This document shows, piece by piece, positions 1-5,339 of a DNA stretch of 8,913 nt (its first letter is position 1; the number at the start of each line of letters is the position of its first letter). Both the position numbers and the translations under genes were made by a program. The notes beneath the pieces are model-generated. The model searched no databases. It was not told the DNA's origin and saw nothing but the letters and a program-made list of their open reading frames with translations. The DNA is from Elusimicrobia bacterium CG08_land_8_20_14_0_20_59_10 (GTDB lineage: Bacteria; Elusimicrobiota; Elusimicrobia; Elusimicrobiales; UBA9959), in assembly GCA_002779045.1 (NCBI GenBank), contig PEXO01000016.1, forward strand, positions 1 through 8,913, in the 5' to 3' direction.

Positions 1-155
1 GGAGTGGATTGAAACGCGGAATGACGGGCGCTTATGCGGCGGCGGCGAGTTTCTCCTCTCCGCGAGGAGGGGAGTGGATTGAAACGTGATTAGTGGTCCC
101 CCCCCTCCCCCCTTCCCCGTTTCTCCTCTCCGCGAGGAGGGGAGTGGATTGAAAC
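1..155 (+). CRISPR. Trailing end of a CRISPR array: partial repeat plus two full repeats, two 33-nt spacers
   Basis: Two identical 37-nt repeats lie at 49-85 and 119-155, and the last 15 nt of a third copy (GGAGTGGATTGAAAC) at 1-15. Spacers are 16-48 and 86-118, both 33 nt. The repeat starts GTTTC, ends GAAAC, and holds a 6-bp stem CTCCTC/GAGGAG around a TCCGC loop. The ATTGAAAC end is the usual 3' end of many type I and type III repeats, so the array is read on the plus strand and its leader and any cas genes should lie left of the window. The last repeat is not degenerate, so this may be a broken or abruptly ended array. Subtype cannot be decided here. Spacer 2 is unusual, with a C-rich tract over most of its length. 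Only 7 bp separate the last repeat from the stop codon of the convergent protease gene. Confidence 0.93.
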
Positions 156-162
156 CGGCGTC

Positions 163-1521
163 CTATCTTGACTGCACGCTGAGATAGGTGGCTTCTCCGT
201 CGCGCAGCAGGTCGAAGACCACGCCTTCGGCCAGGCTGGCCCCGGCAAAGGCCTTCTTGAGGTCCCGCGGAGAATCCACGGCGCGGCCGTTCACCGCCCG
301 GATGCGGTCGCCCCGCCGCAGATAGCCCGCCAGCCGCGATTTTTGCGAGAGGCCGGTAACCAGCGCCCCGTCGTCGTAGACGAAGCCGACTCCCTCCCAT
401 TGCAGTTCCCCCTGTTCCCGCGCGGCGCGTGCCCGGGGGCCGGCGGAAGCGGCCTTCCTGTCGTCCACGCCGCGCTCGCCCAGCTTCAGCCTTACCGTCA
501 TCTTTTTCGCCTTGCGCCGCAGTACCAGCTCTATCTCATCGCCGGGGCGGCGCGAGAAGGTCTTCAGGAACAGGTCCTCATTGGTCTCGATGGGGTCCCC
601 GTCGCAGGTCAGGAGCAGGTCGCCGCGGCGGATGCCCGCCCTGTCGGCCGGCGAACCCGGCGCTACTACATTGACTATGGCGCTGTCGGTGGAGGGAAGG
701 CCCAGGCGCGCCGCCATATAGGGCTCCAGATGCAGCAGGGAAACGCCCAGCCAGCCGCGCTTTATGGGCCGGCCCGCCAGCAGGTCGGGGAGCACGCGCT
801 TTATTTCCGAGGCGGGCACGGCGAAGCCCATGCCGGCGAAAACGCCGGTGGGGGAGGCAATGGCGGTATTGATGCCTACGATCTCTCCTTTCAGGTTAAG
901 CAGCGGTCCGCCGGAATTGCCGTGGTTTATGGCGGCGTCGGTCTGTATCAGTTTCTCGTATTTACGGCCTTCCACCGGCAGGCTGGCGTTCAGCGCCGAG
1001 ATTATCCCGGAAGTGAAGGTCTGTTTGAAGCCGAAGGGATAGCCCACGGCCAGGACGAGATCGCCCACTCTCGCCCCCGCGCCGGCGCTCAGGTCCAGCC
1101 AGGGGAAGGGGCCGTCGTCGTCTATTTTCAGCAGGGCCAGGTCCAGGGCGGGATCGGCGGCGACGGCCGAGGCCATCCATTCCTTTTCCACTCCCTTCGC
1201 GTTCTGCGTGACCAGCCTTATCTTTACGGCGTCCTCCACCACGTGCAGGTTGGTTAGCACATAGCCGCGTTTGTCCACTATAACGCCCGAGCCCAGCCCG
1301 GCGCTGTGGTAGCGGTAGAGCTTTTCCGAGGGGACCATATAGCCGAAGTAATAATCCGGCTCCACTACGGTTTCTGTTTCTTCCTTAACTACCTTTACGC
1401 TGACCACGGCCGGCCCGGCCTTCGCGGCGGCGGAATTATAGGCCCGCTGCAGCTCGGCCAGGGCCTGCGCGCGGGCAGCGGCGGGGGAAAGCAGCAGGGC
1501 AAGGAGCAATAGCAGTTTCAT
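163..1521 (-). CDS. htrA: HtrA/DegP-family periplasmic serine protease with two PDZ domains
   Basis: This 452-aa protein has a signal peptide (about residues 1-19, MK plus a leucine run, AxA-type cleavage site), a trypsin-like domain (about 35-250) and two PDZ domains (about 255-348 and 375-450). The catalytic triad is visible: His93 in TNLHVVEDA, Asp127 in DPALDLALLKI and Ser203 in INHGNSGGPL. Family members degrade or refold damaged envelope proteins in the periplasm. Two well-conserved positions differ from the usual text: TNNHVV reads TNLHVV, and INPGNSGGPL reads INHGNSGGPL; neither removes a catalytic residue. The start is supported by AGGAGGT (1528-1534) 6 nt upstream of the ATG and by a consensus promoter. 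No terminator is visible between its stop and the CRISPR array. DegP, DegQ or DegS-like assignment cannot be settled; two PDZ domains favour DegP/DegQ. The linker at about 349-370 is Arg/Ala-rich and probably disordered. Confidence 0.95.
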   Translation of the reverse strand: MKLLLLLALLLSPAAARAQALAELQRAYNSAAAKAGPAVVSVKVVKEETETVVEPDYYFGYMVPSEKLYRYHSAGLGSGVIVDKRGYVLTNLHVVEDAVKIRLVTQNAKGVEKEWMASAVAADPALDLALLKIDDDGPFPWLDLSAGAGARVGDLVLAVGYPFGFKQTFTSGIISALNASLPVEGRKYEKLIQTDAAINHGNSGGPLLNLKGEIVGINTAIASPTGVFAGMGFAVPASEIKRVLPDLLAGRPIKRGWLGVSLLHLEPYMAARLGLPSTDSAIVNVVAPGSPADRAGIRRGDLLLTCDGDPIETNEDLFLKTFSRRPGDEIELVLRRKAKKMTVRLKLGERGVDDRKAASAGPRARAAREQGELQWEGVGFVYDDGALVTGLSQKSRLAGYLRRGDRIRAVNGRAVDSPRDLKKAFAGASLAEGVVFDLLRDGEATYLSVQSR

Positions 1522-1523
1522 AA

Positions 1524-1537
1524 CAGGACCTCCTGTA
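1524..1537 (-). promoter_or_regulatory. Strong ribosome binding site of the HtrA-like gene, inside a small inverted repeat
   Basis: The minus strand reads ACAGGAGGTCCTGT, so the AGGAGGT Shine-Dalgarno (1528-1534) lies within a dyad with 6-bp arms ACAGGA/TCCTGT around a GG centre. It is 6 nt from the ATG and fixes the start. A 2-nt loop is too small for the full hairpin in RNA, so the symmetry may be chance. Confidence 0.6.
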
Positions 1538-1551
1538 AGTGCTCCTGTATT

Positions 1552-1579
1552 TTTATATTTTCGGGGGCTTTTTTGTCAA
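1552..1579 (-). promoter_or_regulatory. Sigma-70-type promoter of the HtrA-like gene
   Basis: On the minus strand a perfect -35 TTGACA (1574-1579) is followed, after 16 nt, by a -10 TATAAA (1552-1557). Transcription would start near 1545, giving a leader of about 24 nt that contains only the Shine-Dalgarno. The protease is therefore probably transcribed independently of the antiporter remnant upstream. No sigma-E-like promoter was recognised. Confidence 0.8.
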
Positions 1580-1605
1580 TTCCTTCTCCGCGCTAAGGGG
1601 TGGGA

Positions 1606-2073
1606 TTAGATAATATCTTCTTCCTCCAGCGGGGGGAACCAGCGCTGGGCGGCGAAGGTGGGCAGGACTGCGCTGGCTATCAGCACGCCGGTAAGCACCG
1701 AGTATTGCGACTGGTCCAGCAGCCCGGCCTGCAGGCCGAAGAGGGCGGCCATCAGGCCGAAGGTAAGGCCGGTGGACATGAGCAGCGTGAAATAACCCAG
1801 GTTGGCCGGAAAGAATTTCCGCGCCAGGAAGTAGACTCCCGCGAATTTAGCCAGCAGTTTCGCGTCCACCTAGGCGCCGGCCAGGAAAGTAAGCAGGATG
1901 CCGCCGAAGCCGGCAAGATAGACCATCCAGTCCGCGGCCCGCAGGTCCAGCGCCCCGGCGCCAAGTCCCAGCAGTATCTCGAAGACGGCCACGGAAAGCC
2001 CCAGTTTCAGGCTGAGCACGCTGGCCGCGAAGATGAGCAGGCCGGCTACCAGGGGTGTTTTATCGGGTTCCAT
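1606..2073 (-). pseudogene. Remnant of a CPA2-type cation/proton antiporter: in-frame amber codon plus large internal deletion
   Basis: One frame runs from ATG 2073 to TAA 1606, broken by TAG at 1870-1872. The first part (67 aa, starting MEPDKTPLVAGLL, ending FLAGA) matches the opening membrane helices of KefB/NapA-like (CPA2) Na+/H+ exchangers. The second part (from VDAKLL to PPLEEEDII) matches the last helices, including TLLMSTGLTFG and DQSQYSVL. Family members usually have FLAG(L/A)E followed by a hydrophobic residue and Asp; here FLAGA-stop-VD places the amber on the Glu codon, one base from GAG. The two parts total about 154 aa against the usual 380 or so, and residues following VD resemble the far C-terminal half, so most of the transport domain is gone. 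The gene follows a fluoride riboswitch, fitting an ancestral role in ion homeostasis under fluoride stress. Function is probably lost. Family identity is from recalled motifs, not a search. Confidence 0.8.
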
Positions 2074-2079
2074 AATAAA

Positions 2080-2160
2080 ATGACCTCCACCATGAGGTAG
2101 AGGTCATCAGCCCCCGCGGGCGGTTCCTCCGGTCTGCCGGGGCGGCGGACATCATCGCCG
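2080..2160 (-). ncRNA. Fluoride riboswitch (crcB motif) with translational expression platform
   Basis: Read on the minus strand, the leader follows the crcB-motif order. P1 is CGGCG (2160-2156) pairing with CGCCG (2147-2143) around loop ATGATGTC, giving the hallmark GGCGATG...GTCCGCC. A variable insert (2142-2126) follows, then AACC, P2 GCCC/GGGC (2121-2118 with 2113-2110), then TGATGACCTCTAC (2109-2097). In known fluoride riboswitches the strand after TGAT pairs with the P1 loop as a pseudoknot. Here GACCTC (2105-2100) can pair with loop GATGTC at 5 of 6 positions. The same strand is also part of a perfect 8-bp stem ATGACCTC/GAGGTCAT (2107-2100 with 2087-2080), which would hide Shine-Dalgarno GGAGGT (2088-2083), 9 nt before the antiporter ATG. 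Fluoride binding would therefore be expected to free the ribosome site. Cation/proton antiporters are among the gene classes known downstream of this RNA. Consensus recalled, not searched. Confidence 0.85.
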
Positions 2161-2167
2161 TGCATGA

Positions 2168-2176
2168 ATTATATCA
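2168..2176 (-). promoter_or_regulatory. Extended -10 promoter for the fluoride riboswitch/antiporter transcript
   Basis: The minus strand reads TGATATAAT (2176-2168): a perfect TATAAT with the TGn extension. No good -35 is seen at 16-18 nt upstream, which extended -10 promoters tolerate. The expected start near 2161 falls at the first base of riboswitch stem P1 (2160), an independent agreement between promoter and aptamer calls. Confidence 0.65.
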
Positions 2177-2279
2177 AGTTAGGGGCCGCTTTGCCCCGGC
2201 GGCGGAGGTGGGGCGGGCCAAAAGCCGGCGGCCGCCTGGGCCGTATGGCTCCTTTTCCCCAAAACGCGGTAAACTATTG

Positions 2280-2285
2280 TAAAAT
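2280..2285 (+). promoter_or_regulatory. Possible -10 element of the tRNA-Val gene
   Basis: TAAAAT lies 10 nt before the mature tRNA 5' end, inside a short AT-rich patch in otherwise GC-rich DNA. No convincing -35 was found, so this rests on position and composition only. Confidence 0.35.
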
Positions 2286-2295
2286 ATAGCTTCAC

Positions 2296-2370
2296 GGGTG
2301 GTTAGCTCAGCGGTAGAGCGCTGTCCTCACACGACAGATGTCACAGGTTCAAATCCTGTACCACCCACCA
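2296..2370 (+). tRNA. tRNA-Val (anticodon CAC)
   Basis: A full cloverleaf can be drawn by eye. Acceptor GGGTGGT pairs with ACCACCC over 7 bp; the D arm is GCTC/GAGC with loop AGCGGTA; the anticodon stem is CTGTC/GACAG with loop CTCACAC. The variable loop is 5 nt, and the T arm is ACAGG/CCTGT with loop TTCAAAT. The anticodon CAC at 2328-2330 reads GUG (valine), with T33 and A37 in place. The discriminator is A2367 and the 3' CCA (2368-2370) is encoded in DNA. Length is 75 nt including CCA. A terminator follows 22 nt downstream, so it is probably a single-gene transcript. Confidence 0.96.
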
Positions 2371-2392
2371 GATTTGTCCCGAATCCCGAGAT

Positions 2393-2416
2393 TGCCGCCG
2401 GATAGCGGCAGTTTTT
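2393..2416 (+). terminator. Rho-independent terminator after tRNA-Val
   Basis: A 6-bp stem TGCCGC (2393-2398)/GCGGCA (2405-2410) with loop CGGATA is followed by G and five T (2412-2416), then ATTT. It lies between the tRNA and dedA, so dedA probably depends on its own, unrecognised promoter or on read-through. Confidence 0.8.
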
Positions 2417-2436
2417 ATTTCAGCGGCGCCTGAACA

Positions 2437-3141
2437 ATGGAAATAATAGAAAAAACTTTCGCGTTCCTGGTCCATGCCTTCAATATTTTTCTGCACCTGG
2501 ATAAATACCTGGGCGCGGTAATACAGGACTATGGCGCCTGGACCTACCTGATACTCTTCCTGATAATCTTCTGCGAAACCGGCCTTGTGGTAACGCCGAT
2601 ACTCCCCGGGGATTCGCTGCTGTTCGCCATAGGCACCTTCTGCGGCCTCGGCTATCTCGACCTGTACCGGACGCTGGGGCTGCTGTCCGCGGCGGCCATT
2701 CTCGGCGATACCGTGAACTACGGCGTGGGCCACTATATAGGGCCAAAGGTGTTCCATTACAAAAATTCGCGGATCTTTAAAAAGGAATACCTGCAGAAAA
2801 CCCATGCCTTCTATGAAAAATACGGCGGCAAGACCATAATAATAGCACGCTTCGTGCCCATTGTGCGCACCTTCGCGCCTTTCGTGGCAGGCGTGGGAGC
2901 GATGACCTACGGAAAGTTCCTGGCTTATAACGTGATAGGAAGCCTGTTGTGGGTGTGCACCGTGACCCTGGCCGGGTTCTTCTTCGGCAATATCCCGCTG
3001 GTGAAGAACAATTTCACTGCCGCTATAATGGTCATCGTTTTCCTCTCCATCCTGCCGGGCATCTTCGAATATATCAAACACCGCCGCACCGCGGGTCTTT
3101 CCGGGCGGACGGGGGCTTCCGATGACGGGGAGAAGAGGTAG
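2437..3141 (+). CDS. dedA: DedA-family integral membrane protein (VTT/SNARE-associated domain)
   Basis: The 234-aa protein closely follows the E. coli DedA pattern. It has an N-terminal membrane segment with Glu47 in FCETGL and the PGDSLLF motif (57-63), then GDTVNY (90-95) with a second hydrophobic stretch. KTHAFYEKYGGKTIIIARFVPIVRTFAPFVAG (written here in parts: KTHAFYEK, GGKTIIIARF, PIVRTF, PFVAG; about 121-152) carries the conserved Arg138 and Arg144. The last helices are at about 165-183 and 194-212, followed by a basic, low-complexity tail (KHRR...GEKR). DedA proteins act in the inner membrane in lipid or undecaprenyl-phosphate recycling and in maintaining proton-motive force; the substrate of this member is unknown. 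There is no clear Shine-Dalgarno before ATG 2437, and the tRNA terminator lies just upstream. The lipoprotein gene starts 7 nt after its stop, so the two are likely co-transcribed. Confidence 0.94.
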   Translation: MEIIEKTFAFLVHAFNIFLHLDKYLGAVIQDYGAWTYLILFLIIFCETGLVVTPILPGDSLLFAIGTFCGLGYLDLYRTLGLLSAAAILGDTVNYGVGHYIGPKVFHYKNSRIFKKEYLQKTHAFYEKYGGKTIIIARFVPIVRTFAPFVAGVGAMTYGKFLAYNVIGSLLWVCTVTLAGFFFGNIPLVKNNFTAAIMVIVFLSILPGIFEYIKHRRTAGLSGRTGASDDGEKR

Positions 3142-3148
3142 CGACCGT

Positions 3149-4102
3149 ATGCTTCCCGGAACGGCCTGCGTGAAAAAGATCCTTTACCTGGCGCTCGCGG
3201 CGGCGGCGCTGGCCGGCTGCAACCAGTCGCCGGAATATTATCTCAAGCGGGGGAATTCGCAGTTGTCCTCGGGCAAGGAAAAGCTGGCGCTGGCGAATTA
3301 TGATAAGGCGCTGCTGCTGCGCCGTAACTTCCCGGAAGCGCTTACCGCCCGGGGAATGATCTATGAGCGCCAGGGGGACAAGCAGAAGGCGGCGCTCGAT
3401 TACAAGAGAGCCATAGAGAGCGGCGCTAATTACCTGCCCGCGTATACCAATATGGCGGGGCTGCTGATGGACGGGGGGAATTACCGGGAAGCGGTGGATT
3501 ATCTCTCACAGGCGCTTGCGATAGAGCCGGAGTACGATTACGCGCTGCTCAACCGGGGCCTGTCCTATTACAAACTGGGGGATTGCGTCTCGGCAAAGGC
3601 GGACCTCACCATAGCGCTCCGTCTCAACCCTAAATTCGAGCTGGCTTATTATCACCGCGCGCTTTGCGAGCGCAGGGAGAAGGACTTCAGGGCCGCGCTG
3701 GCGGACCTGGACGCGGTCCTGGCGCTGAACCCGGCGGCCGGCATCGCCCTGCTGGAGCGCGGGAAGCTTAAATTCGCCGCGGGCGATTATGCCGGGGCTT
3801 CCCCGGATTTTTTCAGGGTCATCAAGCTTGGGAAGGAGAACGCGCCTGCCGTCTATTGGCTGGCGCTGTCGCAGCACAAGGCCGGCGACCAGGAGGGGGC
3901 TCTTGAAAACGCTTTGAAGGCGGCGCAGCTTAAGCCGGAGGCCGCCCTGTACGCCGGGCTGCTGGGGGATATCTACGCCGCCAGGAAGGATAAGGCCAGG
4001 GCCGGGGAATATTATCTGAAAGCGGCCGGGCTCTCCGCCAATTACTCCGCTTATTACAAGGCGCGCTACGCCGCGCTCCGCAAAGCCGCCGGGAAACGGT
4101 GA
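3149..4102 (+). CDS. TPR-repeat lipoprotein (eight tandem TPR units)
   Basis: The chosen start (ATG 3149) has AGAGG (3134-3138) 10 nt upstream, inside the 3' end of dedA, and gives 317 aa. GTG at 3170 gives the tidier lipoprotein signal MKKILYLALAAAALAGC; ATG 3122 would overlap dedA by 20 bp. All share the lipobox LAGC, with the lipid-bearing Cys at residue 24 from ATG 3149 (17 from the GTG). Residue +2 after Cys is Asn, not the Asp inner-membrane retention signal of enterobacteria, so outer-membrane anchoring is possible. From about residue 27 to 300 the protein is eight consecutive TPR units of 34 residues (first one 35) without spacers, ending in a short basic tail (KAAGKR). TPR solenoids bind partner proteins, so this is probably an envelope scaffold or assembly factor. 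Specific function unknown; co-transcription with dedA suggests an envelope role. Confidence 0.9.
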   Translation: MLPGTACVKKILYLALAAAALAGCNQSPEYYLKRGNSQLSSGKEKLALANYDKALLLRRNFPEALTARGMIYERQGDKQKAALDYKRAIESGANYLPAYTNMAGLLMDGGNYREAVDYLSQALAIEPEYDYALLNRGLSYYKLGDCVSAKADLTIALRLNPKFELAYYHRALCERREKDFRAALADLDAVLALNPAAGIALLERGKLKFAAGDYAGASPDFFRVIKLGKENAPAVYWLALSQHKAGDQEGALENALKAAQLKPEAALYAGLLGDIYAARKDKARAGEYYLKAAGLSANYSAYYKARYAALRKAAGKR

Positions 4103-4155
4103 GCTGCCGGCGGCTCCGCGCGCGTTTAAGAACCGAGCCGTCCTTCTTCGCCAAG

Positions 4156-4190
4156 GCTTCGAAGGGACGTGGTCCTGCGAAGCTATTGTT
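4156..4190 (+). terminator. Candidate terminator hairpin after the TPR lipoprotein gene
   Basis: GCTTCG (4156-4161) pairs with CGAAGC (4178-4183), and an inner GGAC/GTCC stem closes a GTG loop, with a small internal loop between. It is followed by TATTGTT (4184-4190), a weak U-tract, and lies about 50 bp after the stop of the lipoprotein gene. The interrupted U-tract keeps confidence moderate. Confidence 0.45.
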
Positions 4191-4207
4191 AAGCGGAGCA
4201 GCCCCGT

Positions 4208-4247
4208 CCTAAAGGCCTAGGCCGGCCGGGGTCTTCGGGCCCTTAGA
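4208..4247 (+). other. Structured leader candidate upstream of the exported lytic transglycosylase
   Basis: The 175-bp gap 4103-4277 holds no gene. Besides the terminator candidate it has a hairpin GGGGTC-TTCG-GGCCCT (4228-4243) with a C(UUCG)G tetraloop. This lies inside a longer imperfect pairing of CTAAAGGCC with GGGCCCTTAG. No T-run follows. It may be part of the 5' leader of the next gene. No clear promoter or Shine-Dalgarno was found before ATG 4278; ATACTATACGT just before the start is AT-rich but too close to be a normal -10. Confidence 0.35.
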
Positions 4248-4277
4248 CAGCAAGCCGCGCCCTGCCATACTATACGT

Positions 4278-5204
4278 ATGCGGAAGTTCCTGCCGGCAAT
4301 ACTTACAGCCATGATCGCGACAACCGCGCCCCTCTGCGCCGCGGATACCGCTTTCCAGGAGCTCCTTGATAGTTCCGGCGGCGGCACAATCTCCGCGGCC
4401 CTTCCGGAGATCATTCCGGCCCGCGCGGACGGCAGCATGGATATCGAGCAGTATCTGCCCCCCGATAATAACGAACCCGGTTTCGACTGGTCCGGCGGGA
4501 AGAAAGGTTTTGAAGACCATTTTTTCTATATGGGGAAGGAAGCGGCTTTCCTTAAGATCTCCGAAGCCGGGGACGACACCCTGGCCGCCGGCTCCGGCAA
4601 ATGCGCCCTCACCCCGCGAACGCTGTACAAGGCCGCGGTTAAGCCCGGCTTTCAGGGCGAGCATATGGTAGTGACTCTCGCTGAACCCCTGCCCGGCTGC
4701 CAGTTTGCCCGCGGCTATATTTATACGGCGTACGTTTCCTCAAGCTCGGCCGGCGGCGCCTGGGAGCTGCCCAGGAACGTAAGGGCTTTCCTGGACACCC
4801 TGGCCTATGCCGAGGGTACCGGCGCAAGCTATAACTATATTTTCACTCACGTCACCTTCGAAAGCTATGCCGACCACCCGCGCAAACGCCTCTGTTCCGG
4901 CAAGCTCTGCTCCGATGCCGCGGGGCGCTACCAGTTCCTTTCAAAAACCTGGTACGGTGTGGCGCCGGACCTCGGCCTTACCGACTTTACCCCGCCCAGC
5001 CAGGAAAAAGCCGTCCTTGAACTAATACGCCGCAGCGGCGCCTATAAAGTAGTGCTTAAGTCCGGTGTGTACGAAAATTTCACCCTGGCCCTGAGCAGGC
5101 TAAACGGCGTCTGGGCCTCCCTGCCCGGCAGCCCCTACGGCCAGCCCACTCACTCCATTGCCAAGCTGTGGAAAGCTTACAAGGCCGCCCTCGCCAAATA
5201 TTAA
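4278..5204 (+). CDS. Exported protein with C-terminal lambda-endolysin-like (GH104) lytic transglycosylase domain
   Basis: The 308-aa protein starts with a signal peptide (MRKFLPAILTAMIATTAPLCAA, cleavage about 20-22). Residues about 167-305 follow the phage lambda R endolysin plan: AFLDTLAYAEGT, SYADHPRK, AGRYQFLSKTW, LGLTDFTP, SQEKAV, then WASLPGSPYGQ. The Glu in AEGT (Glu179) matches the catalytic Glu of lambda R, which cleaves peptidoglycan between MurNAc and GlcNAc with a 1,6-anhydro product. Residues 22-160 are not recognised; they include a Cys109/Cys141 pair and KPGFQGEHMVVTL, perhaps a small beta domain. An extra Cys206/Cys211 pair sits where lambda R has a loop. Unlike lambda R, which lacks a signal peptide and needs a holin, this enzyme looks secreted, suggesting a housekeeping, predatory or competitive role. 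No holin or phage genes flank it. The start lacks a Shine-Dalgarno. Confidence 0.88.
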   Translation: MRKFLPAILTAMIATTAPLCAADTAFQELLDSSGGGTISAALPEIIPARADGSMDIEQYLPPDNNEPGFDWSGGKKGFEDHFFYMGKEAAFLKISEAGDDTLAAGSGKCALTPRTLYKAAVKPGFQGEHMVVTLAEPLPGCQFARGYIYTAYVSSSSAGGAWELPRNVRAFLDTLAYAEGTGASYNYIFTHVTFESYADHPRKRLCSGKLCSDAAGRYQFLSKTWYGVAPDLGLTDFTPPSQEKAVLELIRRSGAYKVVLKSGVYENFTLALSRLNGVWASLPGSPYGQPTHSIAKLWKAYKAALAKY

Positions 5205-5339
5205 CCGGTTTTCCCGTTGTGGATCCGCTCCCCTGTTTCTTGCATCATCCGCCAGCCTGGAGATCCTGTGATAGATCCGGCGGTGTAATGCTTGATCTGG
5301 GGAGATGGTTTTCAGGGCGGGAGTCAGACCCGGGCTGCG

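Noticed and set aside
32..400. Minus-strand frame crossing the CRISPR array
   Set aside because: Its translation includes the repeat sequence twice; it is an artefact of the array and the antisense frame of the protease gene.
343..1257. 304-codon open frame on the plus strand
   Set aside because: It is antisense to the HtrA-like gene, has no recognisable motif and no SD; the minus-strand frame carries the full catalytic triad and PDZ domains.
1600..2100. 166-codon open frame on the plus strand over the antiporter remnant
   Set aside because: Gln/Gly/Glu-rich shadow; the minus strand in the same interval reads as antiporter and its riboswitch.
2346..2370. tRNA 3' end as an integration (att) site
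   Set aside because: No integrase, no downstream direct repeat of the tRNA end and no mobile genes are seen.
2341..3081. 246-codon open frame on the minus strand
   Set aside because: Antisense to dedA and running into tRNA-Val; no domain text.
4268..4277. TACTAT as a -10 for a leaderless transglycosylase mRNA
   Set aside because: It lies only 4 nt before the ATG, matches the consensus at 4 of 6 positions, and the best -35-like text (TTAGAC, 4243-4248) is 19 nt away.
5249..5283. CCGCC...GGCGG pairing between the lytic transglycosylase and TPM genes
   Set aside because: The stem needs a large asymmetric bulge and is not followed by a T-run; too weak to call a terminator.
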